DNA of 64,000 nt from assembly GCA_965208525.1 (NCBI GenBank), contig OZ242340.1:2976001-3040000 (forward strand), read 5' to 3'. Position numbers and translations under genes: made by a program. Below, piece after piece: positions 1 through 8,770 of the stretch (the stretch's first letter is position 1; every line of letters begins with the position of its first letter). The DNA comes from VXYL01 sp965208525 (GTDB lineage: Bacteria > Pseudomonadota > Gammaproteobacteria > Pseudomonadales > Azotimanducaceae). The notes under the pieces are model-generated. The model was not told the DNA's origin. It worked only from the letters and a program-made list of their open reading frames with translations, and made no database searches.

Positions 1-2925
1 GGAGAAGATCAGGATCCGCTTCGACCCGTCCATGAACGCGGCGGCCTCCGACAGGTTGGCGGTCGGCGGCCGGGCGGAGACGGCGTGCCGCGTGCCGCCG
101 CCGGGGGCGGGCAGCGCGAGCACGCGGCGGGAGCGTCCGGTGACCTCCGCGATCGCCTCGTGGCCGAACCGGTGCGTGAGGATGTCGATGGCGGACGGCA
201 TCGCCGGCAGCGCCCCGAGCTGCATGATGAGGGCGTCGCGGGCCTCGACCGCCTCCTGCGACTCGACGGGGCGGCCGTCGTCGTCGTACACGGGCACGGC
301 GATCACGTTGCCGGCGTCGTCGACGGCCTCCTCGTGCAGGGTGGTGGGGAAGGAGCGCAGCAGGTACTCCATGACGTACTCGCGGGGCGTGAGGTCGATG
401 GAGAGGTCGGCGTGCTCGGCCGGCGGCAGTTCCGCCAGGCGGCGGTCCAGCAGCGCCTCGCCGGTGGAGACGAGCTGCACGACCGGCGCGCGGCCCGCTT
501 CGAGGTCGGCCTCGATGGCGCGGATGAGCGTCGGGCACTTCATGGCGGCGAGCAGGTGGCCGAAGAACCGCTGTTTGGCCTGCTCGAAGGCGGACATGGC
601 GGCGGCCTTGGCCCCGGAGGAGAGCGTGTCGCCGTTGTGCGTGACGCCGGTGGCTTCGAGCGCGTCGTGGATGTGCTGGTGGATGATCCGGAACGCCCCG
701 GCGTAGGCGTCCCAGATCTCGCGCTGGGGCTCCGTAAGGGCGTGCTCCAGGATGTCGATCTCGACGCCGTGGTAGGCGAGCGCGCGCGCCTGGTAGAGAC
801 CCATCGCCTTCAGGTCGCGGGCGACGATCTCCATCGCGGCGACCCCGCCGCGCTCCATGGCGGAGACGAAGTCGGCGCGGTCGTTGAACGCGGTCGCGTC
901 GCCGCCCCACAGGCCCAGGCGCGAGGCGTAGGCGAGTCCGTGGACCGTGGTCGCGCCCGTGGCCGAGGCGTACAGCACGCGGGCGTTCGGCAGGGCGTGC
1001 TGCAGGCGCAGGCCGGCGAGCCCCTGCTGGGACGGCTTGCCGTCGCCGCGCGTCTTGTTCGCGGGTCCGGCGGCGGCGACCATCGCGTGCGCCTCGTCGA
1101 ACACGATCACGCCGTCGAACGCGTGGCGCGACCCTTCGTCCATGCCGCTGGCGAGCCAGCGGACGATCTGGTCGAGCCGCGCCGGCGCCTCGCCCCGGGC
1201 CGGGGAGCGCAGCGTGGCGTAGGTGGTGAACAGGATGCCCATACTGCGCGGAATCGGCTGCGCCGGCCGGTAGTCGGCGAGGGGAAACACGTCGCGCTCG
1301 TCGCGGCCGATCTCGCGCCAGTCGCGCCGCGCGTCCTCGACCAGGCGCGTCGACTGGCTGATCCAGAGCGCGCGCCGGGTGCCCCGCAGCCAGCGGTCCA
1401 GCACGATGGCGGCCGCCTGGCGGCCCTTGCCGCAGCCGGTGCCGTCGCCGAGCATCCAGCCCTGCCGGAACCGCACCGGCGCGGACAGTGGCGCGCCGGG
1501 CTCGATGTCCGGCTGCACCGCGTTGCCGTCGTCGTCGAGGGCGAAGGCGCGCAGGAAGTCGGCGTCGATGCGGCAGCGCGCCGGGAGCAGCCGCGAGTGC
1601 GCCTCGCCGGCCAGCGCGACACTCTCGAGTTGGGCCTCGGAGAGCAGCCCGTCGGCGACCAGCGCGGGCGGCAGCGTCGGGCGGTAGTCGGGCACCGGCG
1701 GCGCGATGTCGGCCATGGCCGCGGACTCCACCAGCGGGGTCGGGTGCTCGGCCGCGCCCGGCACGCGGAACGAGGCGGGCGACCAGGGCGTCCAGGTGGC
1801 GGAGCCGCTGGCGGCGTCCGCGTCGCGTTCGACGGCCTCGATGTCGAGCTCGCGGGGTTGGGGATCGGCGGTCAGGCGCTCGGGCAGCGCGGCGGCGCGC
1901 CGGACCAGGTCGGCGGCGTCCTCGGCGATGGCGAACGGGTCGAGGGGCGGGTAGCGGTCGGCCGGCGCCGCCGGGGCCCGCTCCAGGACCACGAGGCGCG
2001 TCTCGACGCCGGTGCCGCGGCGGCGGTACAGCGCGGCGGGGATGCGCACCGCCAGCAGGATGCGCGGCGCGGACGCGCCGCTGCCGAGGGTCTCGCGCCA
2101 GGCGGTGGAGTCCGGGACGCAGTTGGCGCCGGTGATGGCGACGAGACGCCCGTAAGGCGCGAGCGCGGCGAAGGCGGACTTGACGTGCGCGAGGTCGACG
2201 TGGCGCGCGCGCTTGCCGATCGTCGGGCGCGCCGCGAACGGCGGGTTCATGAGGACCGCGTCGGGGCGCACGTCCGGCAGCCGGTCGCGGATGCGCTCGG
2301 CGTTGTGGCGCGTGACGGACGCTTCGGGGAAGAGCTCGCCGAGCAGGCCCTGGCGCACTGGCGACAGCTCGTTCAGGTGCAGCCGCGCGGGGTCGTCGAG
2401 AACGGTCGCGGGCAGCGCGGCGAGGACGCCCGTGCCGGCGGAGGGCTCCAGCACGGTGTCGCCGGGCCGCAGGTCCGCGGCGAGGAAGGCGGCGCACGAA
2501 ATCGCGAGCGGCGTGGAGAACTGGTCGAACGCGACCTGGTGCTCGCTGCGGTGCGAATGGGTCGGTTCGAGCGCGGCGATCCGCTCGATCATGGCGAGGA
2601 ACGCCGCGGGCGTGGCGGCGGCATCGCGCATGGCGTTGGCCCACCGGCGCAGGAACAGCACCGTCGCGGCTTCCGTGGCGTCGTAGCAGAGCTTCGAGTT
2701 CCACGACCGTCCGGCCGGGTCGAGCCGCCGCCAGGCGTCGCGCATCGCGTCGAGCACCACCGGCGCCGCGAGGCGGCGGCCTGCCTGGAGAACGGGAACG
2801 AGCGCGCGGGCGGCCTCGGCCACGGCGCGGCCGGGTTCCGCGCGGGCCACGGGGACGGGTTGCGGATCCGGGAGGGAAGGGTCGGCGACGAGGTCGAACA
2901 GGGAGGCGGTTTCGGACGGGGTCAT
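1..2925 (-). CDS. Strawberry-notch-type DNA methyltransferase/helicase, C-terminus outside window
   Basis: Large two-part DNA enzyme; the gene runs off the left edge, so about 975 residues are visible. The N-terminal part has an adenine-methyltransferase fold with the catalytic NPPF motif (Asn near residue 227) and an upstream EPSAGTG SAM-binding loop. The central part is a superfamily 2-like ATPase with Walker A GDGTGCGKGR (Lys about 500) and a DEAH box (Asp about 610), as in the strawberry-notch family carried by phages, plasmids and ICEs. The start ATG is preceded by AAGGAG. It lies downstream of parB on the same strand, separated by a hairpin-rich leader. A role in element maintenance or protection from restriction is inferred from family and context. 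Confidence 0.85.
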   Translation of the reverse strand, partial: MTPSETASLFDLVADPSLPDPQPVPVARAEPGRAVAEAARALVPVLQAGRRLAAPVVLDAMRDAWRRLDPAGRSWNSKLCYDATEAATVLFLRRWANAMRDAAATPAAFLAMIERIAALEPTHSHRSEHQVAFDQFSTPLAISCAAFLAADLRPGDTVLEPSAGTGVLAALPATVLDDPARLHLNELSPVRQGLLGELFPEASVTRHNAERIRDRLPDVRPDAVLMNPPFAARPTIGKRARHVDLAHVKSAFAALAPYGRLVAITGANCVPDSTAWRETLGSGASAPRILLAVRIPAALYRRRGTGVETRLVVLERAPAAPADRYPPLDPFAIAEDAADLVRRAAALPERLTADPQPRELDIEAVERDADAASGSATWTPWSPASFRVPGAAEHPTPLVESAAMADIAPPVPDYRPTLPPALVADGLLSEAQLESVALAGEAHSRLLPARCRIDADFLRAFALDDDGNAVQPDIEPGAPLSAPVRFRQGWMLGDGTGCGKGRQAAAIVLDRWLRGTRRALWISQSTRLVEDARRDWREIGRDERDVFPLADYRPAQPIPRSMGILFTTYATLRSPARGEAPARLDQIVRWLASGMDEGSRHAFDGVIVFDEAHAMVAAAGPANKTRGDGKPSQQGLAGLRLQHALPNARVLYASATGATTVHGLAYASRLGLWGGDATAFNDRADFVSAMERGGVAAMEIVARDLKAMGLYQARALAYHGVEIDILEHALTEPQREIWDAYAGAFRIIHQHIHDALEATGVTHNGDTLSSGAKAAAMSAFEQAKQRFFGHLLAAMKCPTLIRAIEADLEAGRAPVVQLVSTGEALLDRRLAELPPAEHADLSIDLTPREYVMEYLLRSFPTTLHEEAVDDAGNVIAVPVYDDDGRPVESQEAVEARDALIMQLGALPAMPSAIDILTHRFGHEAIAEVTGRSRRVLALPAPGGGTRHAVSARPPTANLSEAAAFMDGSKRILIFS

Positions 2926-2957
2926 GTGCAGCTCCTTCAAGCAGGCGGTGGCGATGC

Positions 2958-3030
2958 GCCGCCGGGAGCGCCCGGGACCGGCGGCCCGCCAGGCCGCGCG
3001 GAGCGCGCCCGGAACGGGTCGCCTGGCGGG
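2958..3030 (-). promoter_or_regulatory. Two back-to-back hairpins in the helicase leader
   Basis: Two perfect inverted repeats abut: GCCGCCGG at 2958-2965 with CCGGCGGC at 2978-2985, and CCCGCCAGGC at 2985-2994 with GCCTGGCGGG at 3021-3030. They lie in the 306-base gap between parB and the methyltransferase/helicase, just upstream of its ribosome binding site. A transcript on the minus strand would carry both stems in the 5' leader. Function unknown. Confidence 0.5.
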
Positions 3031-3158
3031 ACGGCGGCAGCGGGCGCAGGCTCTGGGCGCGTCCGCCGCCGTGCGGCGGGTGGCTGGGATTGCGGCGGGG
3101 CGGTTGCGTGCCGGTGGAGCGGTGTCGGCGGCGGGGAGGCGGGGTGGAAGAGGAAAGG

Positions 3159-3195
3159 CGCGGCCCGGCGCGCCGTCCGTGGCTGCCGGGCCGCG
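3159..3195 (-). terminator. Hairpin downstream of parB
   Basis: An 11-bp perfect inverted repeat, CGCGGCCCGGC (3159-3169) and GCCGGGCCGCG (3185-3195), starts 37 bases past the parB stop and is followed on the minus strand by a pyrimidine-rich stretch. It fits an imperfect intrinsic terminator; the lack of a clean T-tract leaves this uncertain. Confidence 0.45.
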
Positions 3196-3231
3196 AGTTC
3201 CCGCGCCGTCCGTGGCGCGGGCGGAGGAGCC

Positions 3232-5472
3232 TCAGGAGTTGAGGAACGCGGGGAGCGCGTCGTCGTCGTCGCCGGGCTCGGCAGCGCCGTTGCCGGCGCC
3301 TTCGGTCCCGGACGCGTCGTCCGCGGCTGCGGCGTCCGTCGCGCCATCGGCAGGCTCTTCGGAGCCGACGGGGATGTCCGCCGGATCGCACGCGTCCGCC
3401 GCGGCCCCGACGGCTTCGCCGTTGCCTTCGGTCGCCTCGGGCGTCTCGGCGTCCGTGGCCGCTTCCGGCGCGAATCCGGGCGGCAGCCAGCGCGTCGCGG
3501 CGGCCTCGACCTCGGGGTCCCGCGCCGGATCGGGGCGGAACGCGGCGTCGGTCGCGGTGACCAGATCCGCCTTCTTCAGGCCGTTGTGCCTGGCGGCCCA
3601 GTCGTCGCCCAGCGCGTCGCTTGCGGCGCCGAGGATGAGCGCCTTGCTCATGCGGCTCCAGACGAGGTCGGGATCGAACGGCATGGCGCCGATCGCGGCG
3701 AGTTCCGCCGGGAAGTCCACGTCGAGGTCGCGCACCGCCTCCTCGTGCGCTGGGGAGGCGTCGTGGTCGCCGGCGAGGCGCGGCACGGTGAGCGTCGCGA
3801 CGGCATGCGCGAGCACGCTGGCGCGGTCCTCGTCGGGCAGCGCGCGGTAGGCGCGGAACGCGAGCCCCGCGTCGGGCTCCGCGAGCCAGCCGAGATCGAC
3901 CGCGGGCACCGGGTCGAGGTGCTTCATGGGCTCGCTCGCCTTCATGGCGTCGGAGGCGTAGACGCCCTGGTACTCCTTGCGCACGGCGAGGATGGGCGGC
4001 TCGTAGCCGGTGTGCGGACGGCCGAAGCCGACGATGCGCGCCAGCACGAAGCCGATCAGGTCGGTGGCGACCGCGGGATTGCGCGCCAGCACGCGGCGCA
4101 CGGCGGCGGTGCGCATGACGCGCAGGTCGTTGCGCAGCGCGTCGGTCCAGCCGCCGTTGCGCTTGGCCGGCGGGGCATCGGGGACATCCGGGGCGCCGGA
4201 GGAATCCGGCCGGCCGGTGGTGCCGTCGGCGCCGTCGGCGTCGCCGGTGCGCTCCGCGGCGCGCGCGGCGCGGTAGGCGGCGGCGTCCTCGGGGCGGACC
4301 AGGCCGCGGTGGATCTCGAGGTCGCCGTCGCGGTCGAGGGCGACGACGACGCCGGCGTGGGCGCGGACGGTGTGGGCGTAGACGTCGCGGTCGCTGCGGG
4401 CGCGCTCGATCTCCGCGTAGCGGTTCCGCTCCTGCGTCACGATGTTCCAGAGCTCTTCGCGCCCCGCGGCGTCGAGGTCGCTGTCGAAGCTGTCGAGCCG
4501 GGCGTGGGCCTGCTCGATGGTCTCCTCGGCCTCCTTGAGCGCCGCGGCCTCCTCGCCGGTGAACTTCGCGCGCGTGTCGGCGTCGGCGATCAGGTGGTTC
4601 TGCTGGTCGAGCCAGCCGAACTCGGTCTGCGCCGCGGTCCACTTCCAGGCGTCCGCGTACTTCGCGGCTTCGGCGTTGAGCTTCTGCAGCGCGAGCTTCT
4701 CCATGAGCTCCGGGTCGAGGATGGCGACATGGTCGTCCTCGAACAGCGGATCCTCGATGGTGCCGCCCGCGGCGCGGTAGGCGTCGAGGCCGACGTAGCG
4801 CGCGATCGGCGCGTCGGAGCGCGTGCGGCGGGCGCCGATGGCGCGGCGCACCGCGTGGCCGTGCAGCTGGCCGCAGTCCTCGAGGCTCTTGAAGATGTTG
4901 CGCGCGAACTCGGTGTCGGCGGTGACCGCGAACGCCGTGGCGGTGTCCGCGTTGATGCGGCCCTCGCGGTAGGCGTCGATGATCTCGTCCGGCAGGCCGC
5001 CCAGGCGCACGCGCTTCTGCACGGTGCGCTCGGCGACGCCGAACCGGGCGGCGATCTGCTCGGTCGTCGCGCCTTCGCGGGCGAGCCGGCTGAACGCGAC
5101 CACCTGGTCCGCCGGGTGCATCGGGATGCGCACGACGTTCTCCGCCAGGGACGACTCCGCGGCGGCGTCGGCGTCGATCACGAGGCACGGCACCGGGTGG
5201 TTCTTCGGGATGTGCTGCTCGGCCGCGAGGGCGTTCAGCGCGCGCAGGCGCCGGGCGCCCGCCGCGACCCCGAACAGGGTCTTGCTGCGCGGCGCGACGA
5301 CGAGGTTCTCGAGCAGGCCGTGGCTCCTGATGGAGGCGACCAGCTCGGCGTCGGCCTGGACCCGCGCGGGATCCTCGGACGCGGAACGCGCGTTGCGCTC
5401 GTCGAAGCGCAGCTTGTTGAGGGGGATGAGCCGCGTCTCGGGAGAGGCGGCGGTCGGGGTTGCCTTCTGCAT
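3232..5472 (-). CDS. parB: ParB/RepB/Spo0J-family partition-like protein, large form
   Basis: ParB-like DNA-binding protein of 746 aa. The N-terminal ParB/sulfiredoxin-type domain (about residues 10-120) includes the family signature GAARRLRALN and AENVVRIPMHPAD; a KorB-like helix-turn-helix follows (TTEQIAARFGVAERTVQKRV). The long C-terminal half has no recognised domain and an acidic Ala-rich tail. This long ParB is typical of conjugative plasmids and ICEs rather than chromosomal ParB (about 300 aa). The ATG at 5472 is chosen because AAGGAGA lies just upstream; two earlier in-frame ATGs lack a binding site. No ParA partner is visible in the window. Confidence 0.85.
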   Translation of the reverse strand: MQKATPTAASPETRLIPLNKLRFDERNARSASEDPARVQADAELVASIRSHGLLENLVVAPRSKTLFGVAAGARRLRALNALAAEQHIPKNHPVPCLVIDADAAAESSLAENVVRIPMHPADQVVAFSRLAREGATTEQIAARFGVAERTVQKRVRLGGLPDEIIDAYREGRINADTATAFAVTADTEFARNIFKSLEDCGQLHGHAVRRAIGARRTRSDAPIARYVGLDAYRAAGGTIEDPLFEDDHVAILDPELMEKLALQKLNAEAAKYADAWKWTAAQTEFGWLDQQNHLIADADTRAKFTGEEAAALKEAEETIEQAHARLDSFDSDLDAAGREELWNIVTQERNRYAEIERARSDRDVYAHTVRAHAGVVVALDRDGDLEIHRGLVRPEDAAAYRAARAAERTGDADGADGTTGRPDSSGAPDVPDAPPAKRNGGWTDALRNDLRVMRTAAVRRVLARNPAVATDLIGFVLARIVGFGRPHTGYEPPILAVRKEYQGVYASDAMKASEPMKHLDPVPAVDLGWLAEPDAGLAFRAYRALPDEDRASVLAHAVATLTVPRLAGDHDASPAHEEAVRDLDVDFPAELAAIGAMPFDPDLVWSRMSKALILGAASDALGDDWAARHNGLKKADLVTATDAAFRPDPARDPEVEAAATRWLPPGFAPEAATDAETPEATEGNGEAVGAAADACDPADIPVGSEEPADGATDAAAADDASGTEGAGNGAAEPGDDDDALPAFLNS

Positions 5473-5536
5473 GGAATGTCTCCTTGGTTGCATAGCGGAA
5501 TGGCCGAGCACCGCCTGGCGCGCCCGGGCGCGGCGG

Positions 5537-5590
5537 GGTCAAGGCGCGTCGCGCATGCGCGACGCCCCGCAGGGGGCGTGCCCCTTGACC
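5537..5590 (-). promoter_or_regulatory. Structured leader of parB: stem closing two hairpins
   Basis: An outer 8-bp stem GGTCAAGG (5537-5544)/CCTTGACC (5583-5590) encloses two hairpins: the palindrome GTCGCGCATGCGCGAC (5548-5563) and GCCCC/GGGGC (5564-5568/5573-5577). This three-way-junction layout recurs in the leaders at 7449-7528 and 8524-8582, each before a minus-strand gene. Confidence 0.6.
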
Positions 5591-5639
5591 CGGCCGCGGG
5601 GCGGGCGCGAGGTTGGACGGCGAGCCGTTCCCGCGCGGC

Positions 5640-6287
5640 TCAGTCGAGCTCGACGACGGTGCCGTCGCCGGCCAGCGCCACGAACCGGAGTTCGCCGAGC
5701 CGGCGGGCCGTGCCGCCGTCCGGCGGGTCGGACCAGAGCTCGAGGTCGACGGGCAGGCCGTGGTCCTCGGCGATCTGCCGGGCGGCGTCCCGCGCGCCCT
5801 CTGCCGCGTTGCCGGCGTGGAGGAAGCACTCGGTGATGCCGCCGGCGCTCTTCACTGCGATGCGCATGGTGGTGGTCTCCTTGGGTTGGGGTGGGTTGGA
5901 CGGGTTGTCGGCGGCTGTCGTCGTCGCGGGGGCGGGTCCGCGGCGCGCGCGGACGGCGGCGTGGTGGGCCGCCACGGCGGTCGCGACGGCCCGGCGCTCG
6001 TCGCCGCCGGCCAGGTCCGCCAGCTCGCCAAGCAGCGCCGTGGTGTCGCGGTCGATCTCGAGCATCGGGTCGGGCGGGACGTAGGCGTCGGGCGCGGCGT
6101 CGGCGGGCGGGGGCGGGGCGTACAGGGCAGCGGTGGCGGCGCGGTACGGCTGCCAGTCCGTCAGCGGCTGCCAGTCCGGGTCCATCTCGCGGTAGTCGAC
6201 GTCGCGGCCGTCGCGGGCCCAGGCGTCGGCGACGGACTCGGCGGCCGTGGTCCGGCCGCTGGCGTTGTCGCGGTATTCGCATTGCAT
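5640..6287 (-). CDS. Element accessory protein with a possible internal start
   Basis: Unrecognised 215-aa reading frame. The ATG at 6287 has AGGAGA eight bases upstream. A second, in-frame ATG at 5867 (residue 141) is preceded by AAGGAGA and would give a separate 75-residue protein starting MRIAVKSAGG. No stop codon separates the two parts. The low-complexity linker rich in Pro, Thr and Asn just before residue 141 looks like a junction between two proteins rather than a domain. Either this is a fusion of two small element genes, or the downstream part is also made alone. It is flanked by other small accessory genes on the same strand. Confidence 0.65.
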   Translation of the reverse strand: MQCEYRDNASGRTTAAESVADAWARDGRDVDYREMDPDWQPLTDWQPYRAATAALYAPPPPADAAPDAYVPPDPMLEIDRDTTALLGELADLAGGDERRAVATAVAAHHAAVRARRGPAPATTTAADNPSNPPQPKETTTMRIAVKSAGGITECFLHAGNAAEGARDAARQIAEDHGLPVDLELWSDPPDGGTARRLGELRFVALAGDGTVVELD

Positions 6288-6338
6288 GGTTCGTTCTCCT
6301 GAGTCGGCGGTTGCGGGTGAGCGCGGCGAGGCGGCGGC

Positions 6339-6566
6339 CTATCCGGCGTAGGCGGCGCGCGGCATGGTCCGCGCCGTCCACGGGAACTGGGCGACCAGCC
6401 AGCCGTTGGCGAAGCGCGCCGCCTCGGCGCGGGCGTGGCCGCCGGACGCGCACCAGAGGCACCCGAGATCGGCGCGGCACACGCCGCGGCACTCGGGGCA
6501 GCGCCGGTGGGTGACCGGCAGTTCCTCCGGTCGCCACAGTTCCATCTGGCGGGCGCGTTTCGGCAT
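6339..6566 (-). CDS. Small zinc-ribbon-like protein
   Basis: A 75-aa basic protein with five clustered cysteines in the pattern C-x2-C-x3-C-x5-C-x2-C (CPECRGVCRADLGCLWC), consistent with a zinc-binding knuckle. The rest is short and shows no membrane segment or signal. It sits between the 254-aa gene and the 215-aa frame, all on the same strand, and is probably co-transcribed with them. I do not recognise a family; a nucleic-acid-binding role is only suggested by the zinc ribbon. Confidence 0.65.
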   Translation of the reverse strand: MPKRARQMELWRPEELPVTHRRCPECRGVCRADLGCLWCASGGHARAEAARFANGWLVAQFPWTARTMPRAAYAG

Positions 6567-6600
6567 GCGTGGTCTCGTGGTTCGGCGGGGCGGAAGGGAA

Positions 6601-6632
6601 CCGCGCGGCGGCCTGGGGAGACCGCCGCGCGG
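6601..6632 (-). terminator. 11-bp GC hairpin between accessory genes
   Basis: Perfect inverted repeat CCGCGCGGCGG (6601-6611)/CCGCCGCGCGG (6622-6632) with a 10-base loop, in the 75-base gap between the 254-aa gene and the zinc-ribbon gene. Without a T-tract it could be a terminator, an RNA-processing site or part of the next leader. Confidence 0.4.
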
Positions 6633-6641
6633 AGTCGGGGG

Positions 6642-7406
6642 CTAGGCGGTCGACCGGACGAACTCGCCGCGGTTGATCCGCGCGGACCAGTGGTCCCAGT
6701 CCTGCGCGAACGCGATGGGCTCGATGTGGGTGTCGAGGTCCTCGCGCGGGGTGTCGGCGAGCGGGATGTCGCCGAACTCGCGCGGGTGCTGCTCCGGGGA
6801 GATGGTGCAGCGGCCGGTGATGCCCGAGTCGCACGCCGTGGTCCCGCAGACGGGGCAGGCCGCCGTGACGCCGTGCGCCGCCTCGAAATGCGGCTCGCGC
6901 CCGCGGCCGGTGTCGCGCTCGACGATCTGTCCGATCGCCTGGCGGTCGCCGTGCTCGTTCTCGACGATGTCGGTGACCCGCGCCTTGACGTGGGCGACCC
7001 GGCCCGACTTGGCGGTCACCGCGACCTCGACCGTGTCGCCGATCCGCGCCCGCCGCGACGCCGAGGCGTGGAGCCGTACGCCCCACTCGCCGGTCGGCAG
7101 CATCGCGAACGTGTTGCGCTCGTCGCTGGCGCGCCCGGCGCGGAACTCCTCGATGCGGCACAGCGCCCTGGGGGTGCCGTCCTGCATGACTTGGGTGCGG
7201 ACGACCGTGCCGGAGCGGGTGTAGCGCTTGCCGGCCCTGGTCTCGACATCGCAGGTGACTGTGGTGCCGACCTGCACCAGGCCGGCGAGGCCCGGCGCGA
7301 GCGACATGTGCCACTCGTCCTTGATCCTGACGAAGCGCGCCAGGGTGCCGTCCGAGACGAAGGGTTCTTCGCCGTGGAGCTGGTTGGATGGTTGGGTTGT
7401 GTACAT
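6642..7406 (-). CDS. Element accessory protein with a cysteine motif
   Basis: Hypothetical protein of 254 aa. The N-terminal two thirds is rich in predicted beta strands and charged residues; a cysteine cluster follows (CPVCGTTACDSGITGRC) that could bind zinc. No known enzyme motif is visible. The ATG at 7406 is preferred because GGAGG lies at a normal distance; a start 13 codons earlier is possible. The gene follows a long leader that folds into a strong junction (7449-7528) and is followed by an 11-bp hairpin. The context is the maintenance block of an integrative element; function unknown. Confidence 0.65.
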   Translation of the reverse strand: MYTTQPSNQLHGEEPFVSDGTLARFVRIKDEWHMSLAPGLAGLVQVGTTVTCDVETRAGKRYTRSGTVVRTQVMQDGTPRALCRIEEFRAGRASDERNTFAMLPTGEWGVRLHASASRRARIGDTVEVAVTAKSGRVAHVKARVTDIVENEHGDRQAIGQIVERDTGRGREPHFEAAHGVTAACPVCGTTACDSGITGRCTISPEQHPREFGDIPLADTPREDLDTHIEPIAFAQDWDHWSARINRGEFVRSTA

Positions 7407-7448
7407 GACCTCCTCCGATGGTCTGCTGTCGATGCCCGACGGCACCGA

Positions 7449-7528
7449 GTCCGCGCCACGAGCCGCCGGTCAAGGCTCGCGTCAGCGACCGCGCAAGCGG
7501 CCTGGCCTTGACGGGCGGCGGCGCGGAC
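7449..7528 (-). promoter_or_regulatory. Structured leader of the 254-aa gene: nested stems and a three-way junction
   Basis: Nested perfect stems: GTCCGCGCC/GGCGCGGAC (7449-7457/7520-7528), GCCGCC/GGCGGC (7462-7467/7514-7519) and TCAAGGC/GCCTTGA (7470-7476/7505-7511). The last closes two small hairpins (7477-7488 and 7489-7500). The TCAAGG-closed junction matches the parB leader in layout and partly in sequence. Confidence 0.65.
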
Positions 7529-7565
7529 TAGGCTGGGAGGGATCGACGGCAGGCGCGGGGGCGGC

Positions 7566-8459
7566 TCACGCGGCGACCGATGCGGACGAACCCGCGTCGT
7601 GCAGCGCGTGCAGGAACTCGACCGCCTGCTGCGCCTGCGTGGCGGCGTCGAACACCGCCCGCGGCTCGTCCTCGAGCAGTTCCAGCCACGAGCCGACGTA
7701 GCTCGCGTGGTCCGCGCGGGGGGAGGAGGCGATGCCGAGGTCCGCGCACAGGAACGCGCTGCCGAGCTCCGCCACGAGCTCCTCGCGGGCGTACGCGGGC
7801 GTCCCGCGCGCGCCGAAGCTGCGGTCGAGACGGTCGCGGTGTCCGGTGCTGTGCACGCTCTCGTGGGCCAGCGTCGAGAAGAACGCCGGCGCGGATTCGA
7901 ACGTCTGGAACGGCGGCATCTGGATGCGGTCCGGCCCCGGCGCGTAGTAGGCGCGCTCGCCGCCGTAGCGGATGTCGATGCCGAGGGAATCGAACCAGGC
8001 GTCGCAGGCGGCGTCGCGCTCGTCGGGGTTGACGTCGGGGATCTCCGGGACGTACTTCTCGGGCAGCCCGTCGATCTGGTCGGCGTTGAAGACGGCGTAC
8101 ACGCGCCGCACGTGGAGCAGCACTTCGCTCTCGTCGCCGGACGGGTCGGTCTCGGTCTTCTTCGCGGTCTTGGCGAACACGATGTGCGTGGCGCGCTCGC
8201 CGCGGCGCACCTGGGCGCCGATCGACTGCGCCTGCCGGTAGGTCATCCAGAACGGCGAGGCGTAGCCCGCCTCGATGGCCGCGCCCCACAGGATCAGGAC
8301 ATTGATGCCCTGGTAGGGGACGGCGTTCTCGCGCAGCGGCTTCGAGACGCGGGCGTTGGGATCGACCGCCCACGGGCGGTGCCAGGGCAGGACGCCCTCG
8401 GCGAGCTGGGTGCGGATCTGCGCTGCGATCCGCTCGTAGAGTTCGTTGATGCGGGCCAT
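7566..8459 (-). CDS. ArdC-like antirestriction protein (zincin-like metallopeptidase domain)
   Basis: Protein of 297 aa combining an N-terminal ssDNA-binding-like region (about residues 1-130, with PWHRPW and the conserved NVLILWGAA segment) and a C-terminal zincin-like domain with the HESVH zinc motif (His199, Glu200, His203) and a downstream ELVAELGSAF helix that supplies the third ligand in this family. Length and layout match the ArdC/DUF1738 family, which protects incoming conjugative DNA and can act as an antirestriction factor. The ATG is preceded by AAGGAGA. It is the first gene of the minus-strand block and is divergent from the plus-strand genes starting at 8941. Confidence 0.85.
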   Translation of the reverse strand: MARINELYERIAAQIRTQLAEGVLPWHRPWAVDPNARVSKPLRENAVPYQGINVLILWGAAIEAGYASPFWMTYRQAQSIGAQVRRGERATHIVFAKTAKKTETDPSGDESEVLLHVRRVYAVFNADQIDGLPEKYVPEIPDVNPDERDAACDAWFDSLGIDIRYGGERAYYAPGPDRIQMPPFQTFESAPAFFSTLAHESVHSTGHRDRLDRSFGARGTPAYAREELVAELGSAFLCADLGIASSPRADHASYVGSWLELLEDEPRAVFDAATQAQQAVEFLHALHDAGSSASVAA

Positions 8460-8523
8460 GGCCGGTTCTCCTTCGATGCGAGCGAACGGCGCCGCGGCCG
8501 GTCGCCGGGACCCTCCGGCCGGC

Positions 8524-8582
8524 GCAAGGCCGGACGGCCGACCGGCAGGGAGGGCGGCCGCCCGGTAAGGGCCTGGCCTTGC
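8524..8582 (-). promoter_or_regulatory. Structured leader of the ArdC-like gene
   Basis: GCAAGGCC (8524-8531) pairs with GGCCTTGC (8575-8582) and encloses further hairpins, including the 12-base palindrome GGGCGGCCGCCC (8552-8563). Read on the minus strand, CAAGGCCAGGCC also occurs in the leader at 7449-7528, supporting a shared RNA family. Confidence 0.5.
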
Positions 8583-8770
8583 GGCGGGCGGCCCGGCGGC
8601 CGAGGCTCGCGCAAGCCGGTCGCCTCGACGGAGAACCGTTGTTCTTGGGGTGTTTTCCGGGCCGGAATGCGGCTTCGGCGGGCATTTCCCGCCCGGGCGA
8701 CGGCGCATGAAGCGCCAGGCGGGCGCAGGGCGTGCTTTGTCCATCCCCTTGAAAATGCTAGGCTTTTCAG

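Noticed and set aside
85..6084. A 2000-codon open frame on the plus strand
   Set aside because: It is the GC-driven shadow of the methyltransferase/helicase, ParB and accessory genes on the other strand; its sequence is Arg/Gly/Val low-complexity without domains.
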